Shown one piece after another: positions 8,570-17,104 of a DNA stretch of 60,238 nt (the stretch's first letter is position 1; the number at the start of each line of letters is the position of its first letter). Source of the DNA: Acidobacteriota bacterium (GTDB taxonomy: Bacteria; Acidobacteriota; Thermoanaerobaculia; Gp7-AA8); NCBI GenBank assembly GCA_019244185.1, contig JAFATB010000004.1, positions 1 through 60,238 on the forward strand. Direction: 5' to 3'. The translations under genes and the position numbers were made by a program. Below the pieces are notes generated by a model. It saw only the letters and a list, made by a program, of their open reading frames with translations. It was not told the DNA's origin and searched no databases.

Positions 8570-8775
8570 GACGGGCAGCTCGCGCGCGGCGACGACGTTC
8601 CCAGTGAAGGCAAGCGTGACGAACGTGAGAACGAGCGTCAGCGAGCGCGTGCGTATCGCGGACGCGCGTGTAGAATGCGCCGCGTTTTCCCGGTGTTCAG
8701 GCGTGGGCGTGACCTCCCGGCCGGTCGTGCGTCACAGTCAAGGAACTCTAGTCCTGTAGCTCTCGAACTGTCTTT

Positions 8776-11286
8776 ATGAACCGAATCCGATCCTTCGCGC
8801 TGACCACGGCGCTCACCCTCGCCGCCACCGCTCAGGCGCAGACGAATCCGCAGACGCCCGAACGGCCGAAGCCGGGAACGATCATCGAGTCGCCGAGCGG
8901 CGGTCGCATCACCGAGTCGCCCAACGCGCCTGCACCGACGACGCCAACATCGCCGCTGCCGGCCAACGCTCCTCTCTCCGGCCGCAACATCGAGCGCTTC
9001 GAAGCGGTCGGCAACCAGTCGGTGGCCAGCGACACGATCCGCGTCTACCTCGGCATCCAGCCAGGTGACGTCTACTCGCCCGACACGATCCAGAAGAACT
9101 TCACCAACCTGTGGCAGACCGGTCTCTTCGACGACATCCGCGTCGAGGCCGTGCCGGGCGACACAGGCGTCGTCGTCCGCGCGATCGTGAAAGAGCGCCC
9201 GCGCATCGGCGCCGTCGACTTCCGCGGCAACAAGACGCTCCAGACGCAGAAGATCAACGAGGCGTTCGAGCGCGATCACATCGACCTCCACGTCGGCAGC
9301 ACGATCGAGCAAACGCTCGTGCGCCGCGCGTCGGAGACGATCAAGAAGACTTACTCCGAGGGCGGCTTCGAAGGCGTGCAGGTCGACGCCATCACCGAGG
9401 ATCTCGCCGAGCCGGGCGAGAAGAAGATCGTCTTCGTCATCAACGAAGGCATCAAGGCCAAGGTCGCCGCGATCGACTTCGTCGGCAACGCGCACTACTC
9501 GGACCGCCACCTGCGCAGCGTGATGAAGGACGTCAAGAAGCACAACCTCATCACCTGGATCCGCAAGAAGAACCTCTACATCCCGTCGAAGCTCGATGAA
9601 GATCTCGAGCGCGTCAAGAACTTCTACCAGGACCACGGCTATCAGAACGTGACCTTCGGCGATCCGCAGATCGCCACCACCGGCTCGAAGAAGCGGCCGC
9701 GCGTGAAGATCACGATCCCGGTGAAGGAAGGCGAAGTCCACACCTTCGGCAGCGTGGACGTCGCCGGCAACACGATCTTCACGAACGACCAGATCATCGG
9801 CAACTGGCCGCTGAAGAAGGGCGAGACGCTGCGCCGCAAAGCCATTCAGGCGCGCATCGATGCCTTCGGCGACGCGTACCGCTCGCGCGGCTATATGTAC
9901 GCGTACGTCGATCCGGAGTACGAGATCAAGCCGGGCAACGTCGTCGACGTGCACATCCACGTCTTCGAAGGCGATCAGTTCCGCCTCGGCCGCCTCGAGT
10001 TCCAGGGCAACACCACCACGAAGGACAAAGTGCTCCGCCGCGAGATCTTCCTCGAGGAAGGCCAGATCATGGACCTCGAGGCGTTCAAGTCGAGCATGTA
10101 CAAGCTCGGCCAGCTCGGGTACTTCAAGATCACCGACAACCCCGACCTGCACGTGAACCCCGACTCGAAGACCGTCGACATCACCGTCAAGGGGAACGAG
10201 GAAGGGAAGAACGACGTGCAGTTCGGCGGCGGTTACTCCGAGGGCGGCGGCTTCTTCGCGCAGGCGCAGTTCTCCACGCGCAACTTCCTCGGCGAAGGCG
10301 AGAGCTTCGGCCTCAGCTACCAGCGCGGCGTGCGCACGAACCTCTTCAGCATCTCGTACGCCGATCCCTGGTTCATGGACACGCCGAACAGCCTCGGCGT
10401 CTCCGTCTACAACCGCGAGCAGACGCTGCCCGCCGCGTTCGGCTACGAGCAGATCGGCAAGGGCGGCACGATCGCGTACGGCTATCGCCTGCGCCGCTTC
10501 GACAGCGTGTCGCTCGTCTACGGCTACGACCGCTCGCGGTATCTCTACGCGACGCAGGAACTGCCCGACGCGAACGGCAACATCCCCGAGTCCGTCGTCT
10601 CGACGATCCGCTCCACGACGTCGTCGATCTTTCCGTCGTATCACTACGACTCGCGCGACAACCCATACGACACGATGCGCGGCTCGCGCCTCACGCTCGG
10701 CGTCTCGTATTCGGGCGGCCCGCTCGGCGGCACGATCGAGTTGTTCAAGCCGACGGTCAACGTCACGCGCTTCTTCCGCATTTCGCGCCGCGCGTCGTTC
10801 AGCGTGAACGCCGAGGGCGGCTTCATCAAGACGCTGCGCGACGACTGCGCGCATACGTACGATGAGCTCACCACCGCGGTGCCGGAGCTCTGCGTGCCGA
10901 CGGGCGAGCGCTTCCTCGTCGGCGGCGAGTTCTCGGTGCGCGGCTTCGAATACGGCACGCTCGGACCGTACGAGAATCACCCGACCCTCGGCCTGCGTCC
11001 GGCCGGCGGTTACAGCTACCAGGTCTACAACTTCGAATACATCACGAAGATCAACGATCCGCTGCGCTTCGTGCTGTTTGCCGATGCGGGCCGCGCGTAC
11101 GGCTACAAGGAGTCGATCGACTTCTCGAAGCTGCGCTACACCTTCGGCGCGGAGATGCGCATCTTCCTGCCGGTGTTCCAGTTCCCGCTGCGCTTCATCT
11201 ACGCGGTGAACCCGCACCAGGAACCGGAAGACGTGCAGTTCAATAAGTTCCAGTCGTTCCAGTTCACCATCGGGAATACGTTCTAA
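8776..11286 (+). CDS. bamA: Outer-membrane protein assembly factor BamA
   Basis: 836 residues. Signal peptide about 1-22 (ending AQAQ), then a Pro/Ser/Thr-rich linker to residue 70, five POTRA-like repeats (about 73-415, for example FEAVGNQSVASDTIR, VDFRGNKTLQ and IDFVGNAHYSD), and a 16-strand Omp85 barrel from about 470. The conserved L6 motif VRGF is at about residue 718. The last residue is Phe, as in the C-terminal beta-signal. BamA inserts beta-barrel proteins into the outer membrane. Followed by a skp-like gene, the common bamA-skp-lpxD-fabZ-lpxA order. TAGAAT at 8671-8676 may be the promoter. Confidence 0.97.
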   Translation: MNRIRSFALTTALTLAATAQAQTNPQTPERPKPGTIIESPSGGRITESPNAPAPTTPTSPLPANAPLSGRNIERFEAVGNQSVASDTIRVYLGIQPGDVYSPDTIQKNFTNLWQTGLFDDIRVEAVPGDTGVVVRAIVKERPRIGAVDFRGNKTLQTQKINEAFERDHIDLHVGSTIEQTLVRRASETIKKTYSEGGFEGVQVDAITEDLAEPGEKKIVFVINEGIKAKVAAIDFVGNAHYSDRHLRSVMKDVKKHNLITWIRKKNLYIPSKLDEDLERVKNFYQDHGYQNVTFGDPQIATTGSKKRPRVKITIPVKEGEVHTFGSVDVAGNTIFTNDQIIGNWPLKKGETLRRKAIQARIDAFGDAYRSRGYMYAYVDPEYEIKPGNVVDVHIHVFEGDQFRLGRLEFQGNTTTKDKVLRREIFLEEGQIMDLEAFKSSMYKLGQLGYFKITDNPDLHVNPDSKTVDITVKGNEEGKNDVQFGGGYSEGGGFFAQAQFSTRNFLGEGESFGLSYQRGVRTNLFSISYADPWFMDTPNSLGVSVYNREQTLPAAFGYEQIGKGGTIAYGYRLRRFDSVSLVYGYDRSRYLYATQELPDANGNIPESVVSTIRSTTSSIFPSYHYDSRDNPYDTMRGSRLTLGVSYSGGPLGGTIELFKPTVNVTRFFRISRRASFSVNAEGGFIKTLRDDCAHTYDELTTAVPELCVPTGERFLVGGEFSVRGFEYGTLGPYENHPTLGLRPAGGYSYQVYNFEYITKINDPLRFVLFADAGRAYGYKESIDFSKLRYTFGAEMRIFLPVFQFPLRFIYAVNPHQEPEDVQFNKFQSFQFTIGNTF

Positions 11287-11345
11287 ATCACGGCGGATTA
11301 CGTTCGAACAACGGTCCGCAAGGTCAAAGTTAAGGAGATCCTCAG

Positions 11346-11894
11346 ATGAAGAAGTTCCTCGTTACCGTCGCGGTGGCCGCGCTTGCGGCGCCGATGTTCG
11401 CGCAGTCGACGCCGCAGCGCTTCGCGGTCATCGACGTGCAGAAAGTGCTCACGCAGTCGGGTCCCGGCAAGGCCGCCTACGAGAAGCTCAAGAAGATGCA
11501 GGACGACCGCATGACGCGCGCCCAGCAGATGAACGATGAGCTGACGAAGCTCGACAGCGACATCAACGCCAAGAAGATCTCGCTCAGCGACGACAAGCTC
11601 ACCGAGATGCAGAAGCAGCTCGCCGACAAGCGCATCGCCATGCAGCGCTACGCGCAGGACGCCGACCGCGAGATCGGCGAGGCGCGCGATCGCGAGCTGC
11701 AGGCGCTCGAAGCCCGCATCAAGCCGGTCATCGACCAGATCGGCAAGGAGATGGGCATCGCCGCGATCTTCAACAAGTTCGAGTCCGGCCTGGTCTATGC
11801 CTCCGACGCGATCGACATCACCGACACGGTCGTGAAGCGCTTCAACGAAGCGAACGGCACGCCGCAGCCGGCCGCGTCCACGCCGAAGAAGTAA
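11346..11894 (+). CDS. Periplasmic OmpH/Skp-family chaperone
   Basis: 182 residues. Signal peptide ends MFAQ. The mature protein starts with the family strand RFAVIDVQKVLTQS, then two long charged coiled-coil helices (about 45-130) forming the Skp tentacle hairpin, and a short beta-return near VYASDAIDITD. Skp trimers hold unfolded outer-membrane proteins for BamA. SD TTAAGGAGATCC precedes the ATG. It ends in a rho-independent terminator, so bamA-skp is probably transcribed separately from the lipid A genes. Confidence 0.92.
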   Translation: MKKFLVTVAVAALAAPMFAQSTPQRFAVIDVQKVLTQSGPGKAAYEKLKKMQDDRMTRAQQMNDELTKLDSDINAKKISLSDDKLTEMQKQLADKRIAMQRYAQDADREIGEARDRELQALEARIKPVIDQIGKEMGIAAIFNKFESGLVYASDAIDITDTVVKRFNEANGTPQPAASTPKK

Positions 11895-11920
11895 CGGCGC
11901 GCACGCGACGCGCTCGAAAG

Positions 11921-11946
11921 AGCCTCCCCGCGCGGGAGGCTTTTTC
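11921..11946 (+). terminator. Rho-independent terminator after the skp-like gene
   Basis: AGCCTCCC (11921-11928) pairs with GGGAGGCT (11934-11941) and is followed by a run of T. Classic form. Confidence 0.85.
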
Positions 11947-11956
11947 ATTTTTCAAC

Positions 11957-11962
11957 TACAAT
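11957..11962 (+). promoter_or_regulatory. -10 box (TACAAT) for lpxD
   Basis: TACAAT ends 10 nt before ATG 11973, directly after the upstream terminator. The message would have a 5' leader of only a few nucleotides, and no SD is present. Confidence 0.5.
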
Positions 11963-11972
11963 CCGCCCGCCT

Positions 11973-12950
11973 ATGCCGCCCGCCGTATCCCTCTCGGAAA
12001 TCGTCGCGTTCGTCGGCGGCGACTACCGCGGTCCCGACGTCGAAGTGACGGGCGTGGCACCGCTTGCGGACGCGGGCGAAACGCAGATCAGCTTTCTCTC
12101 GAATCCGAAGTACGCGCCGCAGCTCGCCTCGACGCGCGCGGCCGCCGTGCTCGTGAGCGCGAGCCTCGAAGGCGACTCGCCGCGCTGGATCCGCGTCGAG
12201 AATCCGTACGCGGCGATGGCCCGCACCGTCGCGCGCTTTTTCGACCGCAAGCCGATGCCGCGCGGCCTCTCGCCGCGAGCCGAGATCGCGAGCTCCGCGC
12301 GCCTCGGCAGAGGCGTCGCGGTCGGCGCGTTCACGTCGATCGGCGAGCACGTCGTCCTCGGCGACAACGTGGTGATCTTTCCGAACGTCACCATCGGCGA
12401 CGGCGTCACCATCGGCGACGGCACGATCGTCTACCCGCAGGTCTCGATCTACTACGGCTGCGCGATCGGCAAGCGCTGCATCGTGCACAGCGGCGTCGTC
12501 ATCGGCTCCGACGGCTACGGCTTCGCGCAGGAAGGCGGCCGCCATCACAAGATCCCGCAGGTCGGCATCGTGCGCATCGAGGACGACGTCGAGATCGGCG
12601 CCGGCTCCACGATCGATCGCGCGGCCCTCGGCGAGACGGTGATCGGCGAGGGCACGAAGATCGACAACCTCGTGCAGATCGCGCACAACGTGCGCATCGG
12701 CAAGCATTGTCTTTTAGTGGCGCAAGTAGGGATTGCCGGATCGACGGAACTCGGCGACCATGTCGTCGTCGCAGGCCAGTCCGGATTCAGCGGACATCTG
12801 AAGATCGGCAATCGCGTGCAGGTGGCGGCCAAGAGCGCCGTCCTCGCCGACGTCGCGGACGACATGAAAGTCATGGGCGCCCCGGCCGTGCCGTTCCGCG
12901 AGTTTGCGCGACGCGAGGCGCACTTGCGCAAGTTAGGAAAGAAGCCATGA
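11973..12950 (+). CDS. lpxD: UDP-3-O-acylglucosamine N-acyltransferase LpxD
   Basis: 325 residues. An N-terminal uridine-binding domain (about 1-95, [11 protein letters not shown]) is followed by a left-handed parallel beta-helix of hexapeptide repeats (about 100-300: [12 protein letters not shown] and similar). The LpxD signature GSDGYGF and the catalytic His region ([11 protein letters not shown]) are intact. It adds the N-linked acyl chain to UDP-3-O-acyl-GlcN, the third step of lipid A synthesis. Its TGA overlaps the ATG of fabZ, giving a coupled lpxD-fabZ-lpxA operon. Confidence 0.96.
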   Translation: MPPAVSLSEIVAFVGGDYRGPDVEVTGVAPLADAGETQISFLSNPKYAPQLASTRAAAVLVSASLEGDSPRWIRVENPYAAMARTVARFFDRKPMPRGLSPRAEIASSARLGRGVAVGAFTSIGEHVVLGDNVVIFPNVTIGDGVTIGDGTIVYPQVSIYYGCAIGKRCIVHSGVVIGSDGYGFAQEGGRHHKIPQVGIVRIEDDVEIGAGSTIDRAALGETVIGEGTKIDNLVQIAHNVRIGKHCLLVAQVGIAGSTELGDHVVVAGQSGFSGHLKIGNRVQVAAKSAVLADVADDMKVMGAPAVPFREFARREAHLRKLGKKP

Positions 12951-13393
12951 GCATCATGGGCATCACGGAGATCATGAAGTTGCTGCCGCATCGCTATCCG
13001 ATGCTGCTGATCGACCGCATCCTCGAGATCGCGGACGACAAGAAGAAGATCGTCGGCCTCAAGAACGTCTCCGCGAACGAGCAGTTCTTCCAGGGTCACT
13101 TCCCCGGCGCGCCGGTGATGCCGGGCGTGCTGATCGTCGAGGCGATGGCGCAGTGCGCGGCGGTGCTGTTCCTGCGCGACATCGAAGACCGCGACGAGAA
13201 GCTGTTCCTCTTCGGCGGCGTCGACAAGGCGCGCTTCCGCAGGCCGGTCGTCCCCGGCGATCAGCTCATCCTCGAATGCGAAGTGCTGCAGCAGCGCGCG
13301 AGCACGGTGAAGGTGCGCGGCACGGCGAAGGTGAACGACGCCGTCGTCGCGGAAGCGGAACTGCTCAGCGTGATGACGAAGCGCCCGAACTGA
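12947..13393 (+). CDS. fabZ: 3-hydroxyacyl-ACP dehydratase FabZ
   Basis: 148 residues from ATG 12947 (ATGA overlap with lpxD). Hot-dog fold with [14 protein letters not shown], the catalytic His of [12 protein letters not shown] and the catalytic Glu of LIVEAMAQ. It dehydrates 3-hydroxyacyl-ACP in fatty acid synthesis and competes with LpxA and LpxD for the same acyl-ACP pool, which explains its usual place between them. Length is normal. Confidence 0.97.
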   Translation: MSIMGITEIMKLLPHRYPMLLIDRILEIADDKKKIVGLKNVSANEQFFQGHFPGAPVMPGVLIVEAMAQCAAVLFLRDIEDRDEKLFLFGGVDKARFRRPVVPGDQLILECEVLQQRASTVKVRGTAKVNDAVVAEAELLSVMTKRPN

Positions 13394-13394
13394 T

Positions 13395-14177
13395 ATGTCC
13401 TCGACCATCGCAGAAAGCGCAGTCATCAGCCCCGAGGCCGTGCTGGCGGAGGATGTTGTCATCGGCCCGTACGCGGTCATCGGCGCGGGCGTCACGATCG
13501 GCGCCGGTTCGGAGATCGGACCGCACGTCCGCATCGAAGGACCGACCACGATCGGCGAGCGCAATCGCTTCGTCGGCAGCGCGTCGATCGGAACGCCGCC
13601 GCAGGACTTGAAGTTCAAAGGCGAGCAGACCGAGCTGCGCATCGGCAACGACAACGTGTTCCGCGAGTTCATCACGCTCAACCGCGGCACGACCGGCGGC
13701 GGCGGCGTGACGACCATCGGCTCGAACAACTTCTTCATGGCCTACGCGCATGTCGCGCACGACTGCCACGTCGGCTCGCACACGATCTTCGCCAACAACG
13801 CCACGCTCGCGGGGCACGTCGAAGTCGGCGACTTCTCGACCGTCGGCGCGTTCTCCGCCGTCCATCAGTTCTGCCGCGTCGGCAACCACGCGTTCATCGG
13901 CGGCGGCTCGATCTGCACGCAGGACGTGCTGCCGTTCGTGAAGACGGTCGGCAACCGCCCCGCGCAGACGTACGGCATCAACACGATCGGCCTCGAGCGC
14001 AAAGGTTTTCCGAAGCCGACCATCGAGGCGCTGCAGCGCGCGTATCGCATTCTCGTGCGCTCGAAGCTGAAGCTCGCCGACGCGCTCGATCGCGTCGAGG
14101 CGGAGCTCGGCGAGGTCGAGGAAGTGCGCTACCTCGTCGCGTTCGTGCGCGCGTCGCAGCGGGGCGTGATCCGGTGA
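13395..14177 (+). CDS. lpxA: UDP-GlcNAc acyltransferase LpxA
   Basis: 260 residues starting 1 bp after the fabZ stop. Left-handed beta-helix of hexapeptide repeats to about residue 190, with the catalytic His in AYAHVAHDCHVG, then the C-terminal helical bundle (IEALQRAYRILVRSKL). It transfers a 3-hydroxyacyl chain from ACP to UDP-GlcNAc O-3 in the first lipid A step. Some LpxA enzymes instead use UDP-GlcNAc with a 3-amino group. The coupled dehydrogenase gene downstream (GTGA overlap) makes that specificity worth testing here. Confidence 0.96.
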   Translation: MSSTIAESAVISPEAVLAEDVVIGPYAVIGAGVTIGAGSEIGPHVRIEGPTTIGERNRFVGSASIGTPPQDLKFKGEQTELRIGNDNVFREFITLNRGTTGGGGVTTIGSNNFFMAYAHVAHDCHVGSHTIFANNATLAGHVEVGDFSTVGAFSAVHQFCRVGNHAFIGGGSICTQDVLPFVKTVGNRPAQTYGINTIGLERKGFPKPTIEALQRAYRILVRSKLKLADALDRVEAELGEVEEVRYLVAFVRASQRGVIR

Positions 14178-15118
14178 CGATGCGCGCCGGCGTCGTCGGC
14201 ACAGGCTACCTCGGCCGCCTGCACGCGCGCGTGCTGACCGAAATCCCGGACGTCACCGCCGTCGGCTTCGTCGAGCCGAACGACGCGATCGCGTCCGAGA
14301 TCGCGTCGACATTGAACCTGCGCCGCTTCGCGAGCGTCGCCGCACTCGCCAAGGAGATCGACTGCGCGGTCGTCGCGACTCCGACGACGACGCACTTCGA
14401 CGTCGCGCGCGAGCTGCTCGCCTCCGGCTGCGATGTGCTCGTCGAGAAGCCGATCACCGCGACCGCGGACCAGGCGCGGCAGCTCATCGCGCTCGCGTCG
14501 GAACACGGCCGCGTCGTGCAGGTCGGCCACGTCGAACGCTACAACCCCGCCATCACCGCCGTCGCGGAGCTCGTCGGCGCGTCGCGTTACGTCGTCGCCG
14601 AACGCCTCGGCGTGTTCGTGCCGCGCTCGCTCGACGTCGACGTGCTGCTCGATCTCATGATTCACGATCTCAATCTCGTGCTGTCGCTGCTGCGGCAGGA
14701 CGTCGTCGACGTGCGCGCCGTCGGCGTGCCGGTGCTCACCGATAAAGTCGACATCACGAATGTGCGCCTCGAGCTCGCGAACGGCGCGGTGGCCAATCTC
14801 ACCGCGAGCCGCGTGTCGCAGGAGCGCGTGCGCAAGCAGCGCTTCTTCGGCAGCGATTTCTACATCTCGGTCGACACGAAAGAACAGGAAGTGAAGGGCT
14901 ATCGCCTCGTCGACGACGGCGGCACGCGCGAGGTGCGGCCGCTGCAAGTGAATGTCGAAAAGAAAGAGCCGCTGCGCGCGGAGCTCGAGGCGTTTCTCGC
15001 CTGCGTGCGCGACCGCACGCGTCCGATCGTCGCCGCCGAAGACGGGCTCGCGGCCGTCGAGCTCGCGCTGCGCGTGCGCGACGCGATCGACGAGGCGGTG
15101 AGGAACTTCAAAGCATGA
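14174..15118 (+). CDS. Gfo/Idh/MocA-family NAD(P)-dependent dehydrogenase (GnnA-like context)
   Basis: 314 residues from GTG 14174, overlapping the lpxA stop. Rossmann motif GVVGTGYLGRLHARVL, the EKP signature (VLVEKPITAT) and the catalytic region GHVERYNPAI plus DLMIHDLNLVL (the H of HD/Dxxx-H). The family oxidises or reduces sugar hydroxyls. In Acidithiobacillus and Leptospira the homologous GnnA, encoded beside lpxA, oxidises UDP-GlcNAc at C3 for transamination by GnnB. Here no gnnB-like aminotransferase is adjacent, so the same role is a hypothesis only. The stop overlaps the mtnP start (ATGA). Confidence 0.85.
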   Translation: MTMRAGVVGTGYLGRLHARVLTEIPDVTAVGFVEPNDAIASEIASTLNLRRFASVAALAKEIDCAVVATPTTTHFDVARELLASGCDVLVEKPITATADQARQLIALASEHGRVVQVGHVERYNPAITAVAELVGASRYVVAERLGVFVPRSLDVDVLLDLMIHDLNLVLSLLRQDVVDVRAVGVPVLTDKVDITNVRLELANGAVANLTASRVSQERVRKQRFFGSDFYISVDTKEQEVKGYRLVDDGGTREVRPLQVNVEKKEPLRAELEAFLACVRDRTRPIVAAEDGLAAVELALRVRDAIDEAVRNFKA

Positions 15119-15981
15119 CGGACATTGCAGTCGGCATCATCGGCGGCTCCGGCCTCTACGCGATGGAAGGTCTCACCGTGCGCGAGGAGCGCGCGATCGA
15201 GACGCCGTTCGGCGCGCCGTCCGATCCGTACGTCATCGGCGACATCGACGGCGTAGGCGTCGCGTTCCTCGCGCGCCACGGCCGCGGTCATCGCTACTCG
15301 CCGACGGAGCTGAACTACCGCGCGAACATCTTCGGCTTCAAGTCGCTCGGCGTGCACACGATCCTCTCCGCGAGCGCGGTCGGCTCGCTGAAGGAAGAGT
15401 ACAAGCCGACGGACATCGTCTTTCCGCACCAGTTCATCGACCGCACGCGCCACCGCGCGGATACGTTCTTCGGCGACGGCGTCGTCGTGCACGTGCCCTT
15501 CGCCGATCCGGTCTGCGCCGCGGCCTCGTTCCTCATGAACGATGCGGCGCGCGACGCCGGCGCCACGGCGCACGTCGGCGGCGTCTACGTCTGCATGGAA
15601 GGCCCGCAGTTTTCGACGCGCGCGGAATCGAATCTCTATCGCAGCTGGAACGCCGACGTGATCGGCATGACCAATCTTACCGAGGCGAAGCTCGCGCGCG
15701 AGGCGGAACTCTGCTACGCGACGATGGCTCTCGTCACCGACTACGACTGCTGGCATCCCGATCACGACGACGTCAGCGTCGAACAGATCCTCGGCTATCT
15801 GCGCGCGAACGCGGCCATGGCGCAGACGATCCTCCGCAACTCGATCGTCGCCGCCGCGCGCCGCGAACGCGATTGCAGCTGCGTCAACGCGCTGCAGTAC
15901 GCGATCATCACCGACCGCGCGGCGATCCCCGCCGGAACGAAACAGAAGCTCGAGCCGATTCTCGGCCGCTACCTCAAGTAA
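15115..15981 (+). CDS. mtnP: S-methyl-5'-thioadenosine phosphorylase
   Basis: 288 residues. Purine phosphorylase-2 family: GIIGGSGLY at the N terminus, FLARHGRGHRYSPTELNYRAN split over two motifs (R-H-G-x-x-H and NYRAN), SASAVGSL, CMEGPQFSTRAES and the GMTNLTEAKLARE segment that distinguishes MTA phosphorylases; DYDCW follows. It cleaves MTA, a by-product of polyamine and AHL-type chemistry, to adenine and methylthioribose-1-phosphate. Coupled to the dehydrogenase upstream and 15 bp from the kinase downstream. Confidence 0.93.
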   Translation: MTDIAVGIIGGSGLYAMEGLTVREERAIETPFGAPSDPYVIGDIDGVGVAFLARHGRGHRYSPTELNYRANIFGFKSLGVHTILSASAVGSLKEEYKPTDIVFPHQFIDRTRHRADTFFGDGVVVHVPFADPVCAAASFLMNDAARDAGATAHVGGVYVCMEGPQFSTRAESNLYRSWNADVIGMTNLTEAKLAREAELCYATMALVTDYDCWHPDHDDVSVEQILGYLRANAAMAQTILRNSIVAAARRERDCSCVNALQYAIITDRAAIPAGTKQKLEPILGRYLK

Positions 15982-15996
15982 GGACAACGAACCCGC

Positions 15997-16917
15997 ATGT
16001 CGATTCTCGTCGTTGGAAGTGTCGCCTTCGATGCGCTGCAAACGCCTTTCGGAAAGATCGATCGCTGCCTCGGCGGCTCCGCGACGTACTTTTCCGTCGC
16101 CGCGTCGTACTTCACGGAGGTCGAGCTCGTCGCCGTCGTCGGCGAGGACTTCACGGACGAGGACGCGCGTATCTTCGAAGGCCGCAAGATCAATCTCGAC
16201 AGCCTGCAGCGCGTCGCCGGCGCAAAGACGTTCTTTTGGAGCGGCGAGTACGGCTACGACCTGAACGTGGCGAAGACGCGCGACACGCAACTCAATGTCT
16301 TCGCGGATTTCAAGCCGCAACTGAACGATCGCCAGCGCCACCCCGACGTGCTCTTCCTCGCGAACATCGATCCCGATCTGCAGTACGAGGTGCTCCAACA
16401 GACCGAGCGCCCGCGCCTCGTCGCGCTCGACACGATGAATTACTGGATCTCGTCGAAGCGCGATTCGCTCGAACGCATCTTCGGCGCGGTCGACCTGATC
16501 ATCATCAACGAGGCCGAGGTGCGGCAGTTCACGAAGGAAGCAAACCTCGTGAAGGCGTGCCGCCAGATCCTCGACCTCGGCGCGCAAACGCTCGTCGTCA
16601 AACGCGGCGAGTACGGTGTCCTAATGATCACGAAGGACGCGATCTTCGCCGCGCCCGCGTATCCGCTGGAAAACGTCTTCGATCCCACCGGCGCCGGCGA
16701 TACGTTCGCCGGCGGCGTGCTCGGCTACCTCGCCTCCCGCGCCGAGGTGCACGACCGCGAACTGCGCCGCGCGATCATCTTCGGAAGCGTGCTGGCGTCG
16801 TTCACCGTCGAGAAGTTTTCCCTCGACCGGCTGCGCGAGATTTCTCTGCGCGATATCCACGAGCGCTACCAGGATTTCCGCGCGTTGACGCACTTCGATG
16901 ACTTCGGCGCGGATTGA
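15997..16917 (+). CDS. PfkB/ribokinase-family sugar kinase
   Basis: 306 residues. Features are the N-terminal strand ILVVGSVAFDAL, LGGSATYFSVAAS (substrate lid), INEAEVRQF and the ATP-binding/catalytic anion hole DPTGAGDTFAGG with catalytic Asp. This fixes it as a PfkB kinase, but the substrate cannot be read from sequence. Its position after mtnP suggests nucleoside or pentose salvage. The stop codon lies at the very edge of a large inverted repeat. Confidence 0.88.
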   Translation: MSILVVGSVAFDALQTPFGKIDRCLGGSATYFSVAASYFTEVELVAVVGEDFTDEDARIFEGRKINLDSLQRVAGAKTFFWSGEYGYDLNVAKTRDTQLNVFADFKPQLNDRQRHPDVLFLANIDPDLQYEVLQQTERPRLVALDTMNYWISSKRDSLERIFGAVDLIIINEAEVRQFTKEANLVKACRQILDLGAQTLVVKRGEYGVLMITKDAIFAAPAYPLENVFDPTGAGDTFAGGVLGYLASRAEVHDRELRRAIIFGSVLASFTVEKFSLDRLREISLRDIHERYQDFRALTHFDDFGAD

Positions 16918-17104
16918 CGAGGGAACCGACGAGGAGCGCCTCCGGCGGGCCGGCGCGGCCGGCGGCGCTAAGGGCTTAGCCAGTACGCACGTGCGGCTGC
17001 CGTCAATCGCGCTCAGAGCAGTCGCACGTGCGTCTAGGCTAGGCCCTTAGCGCTGCCGGCCGCGCCGGCCCGCCGGAGGCGCTCCCGGTCGTCTTCCCCG
17101 GTCA
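16915..17104. repeat. Large palindromic intergenic repeat, copy 1
   Basis: Arms 16934-16981 and 17037-17084 are 48 bp each and complementary except at two positions. Weaker complementarity extends outward to both flanking stop codons. Inside the arms an ACGCACGTGCG motif is again inverted (16985-16995 and 17022-17033). The outer arms are very GC-rich. The element lies exactly between the convergent pfkB-like and amidohydrolase genes, so it could also terminate both transcripts. A related palindrome is at 43950-44150 and shares GCGCTAAGGGC, TAGCCAGT and CACGTGCGGCTGC-like blocks. Confidence 0.8.

Noticed and set aside
8638..11217. 859-codon minus-strand open frame across bamA
   Set aside because: Low-complexity, no fold, antisense to a well-supported bamA.
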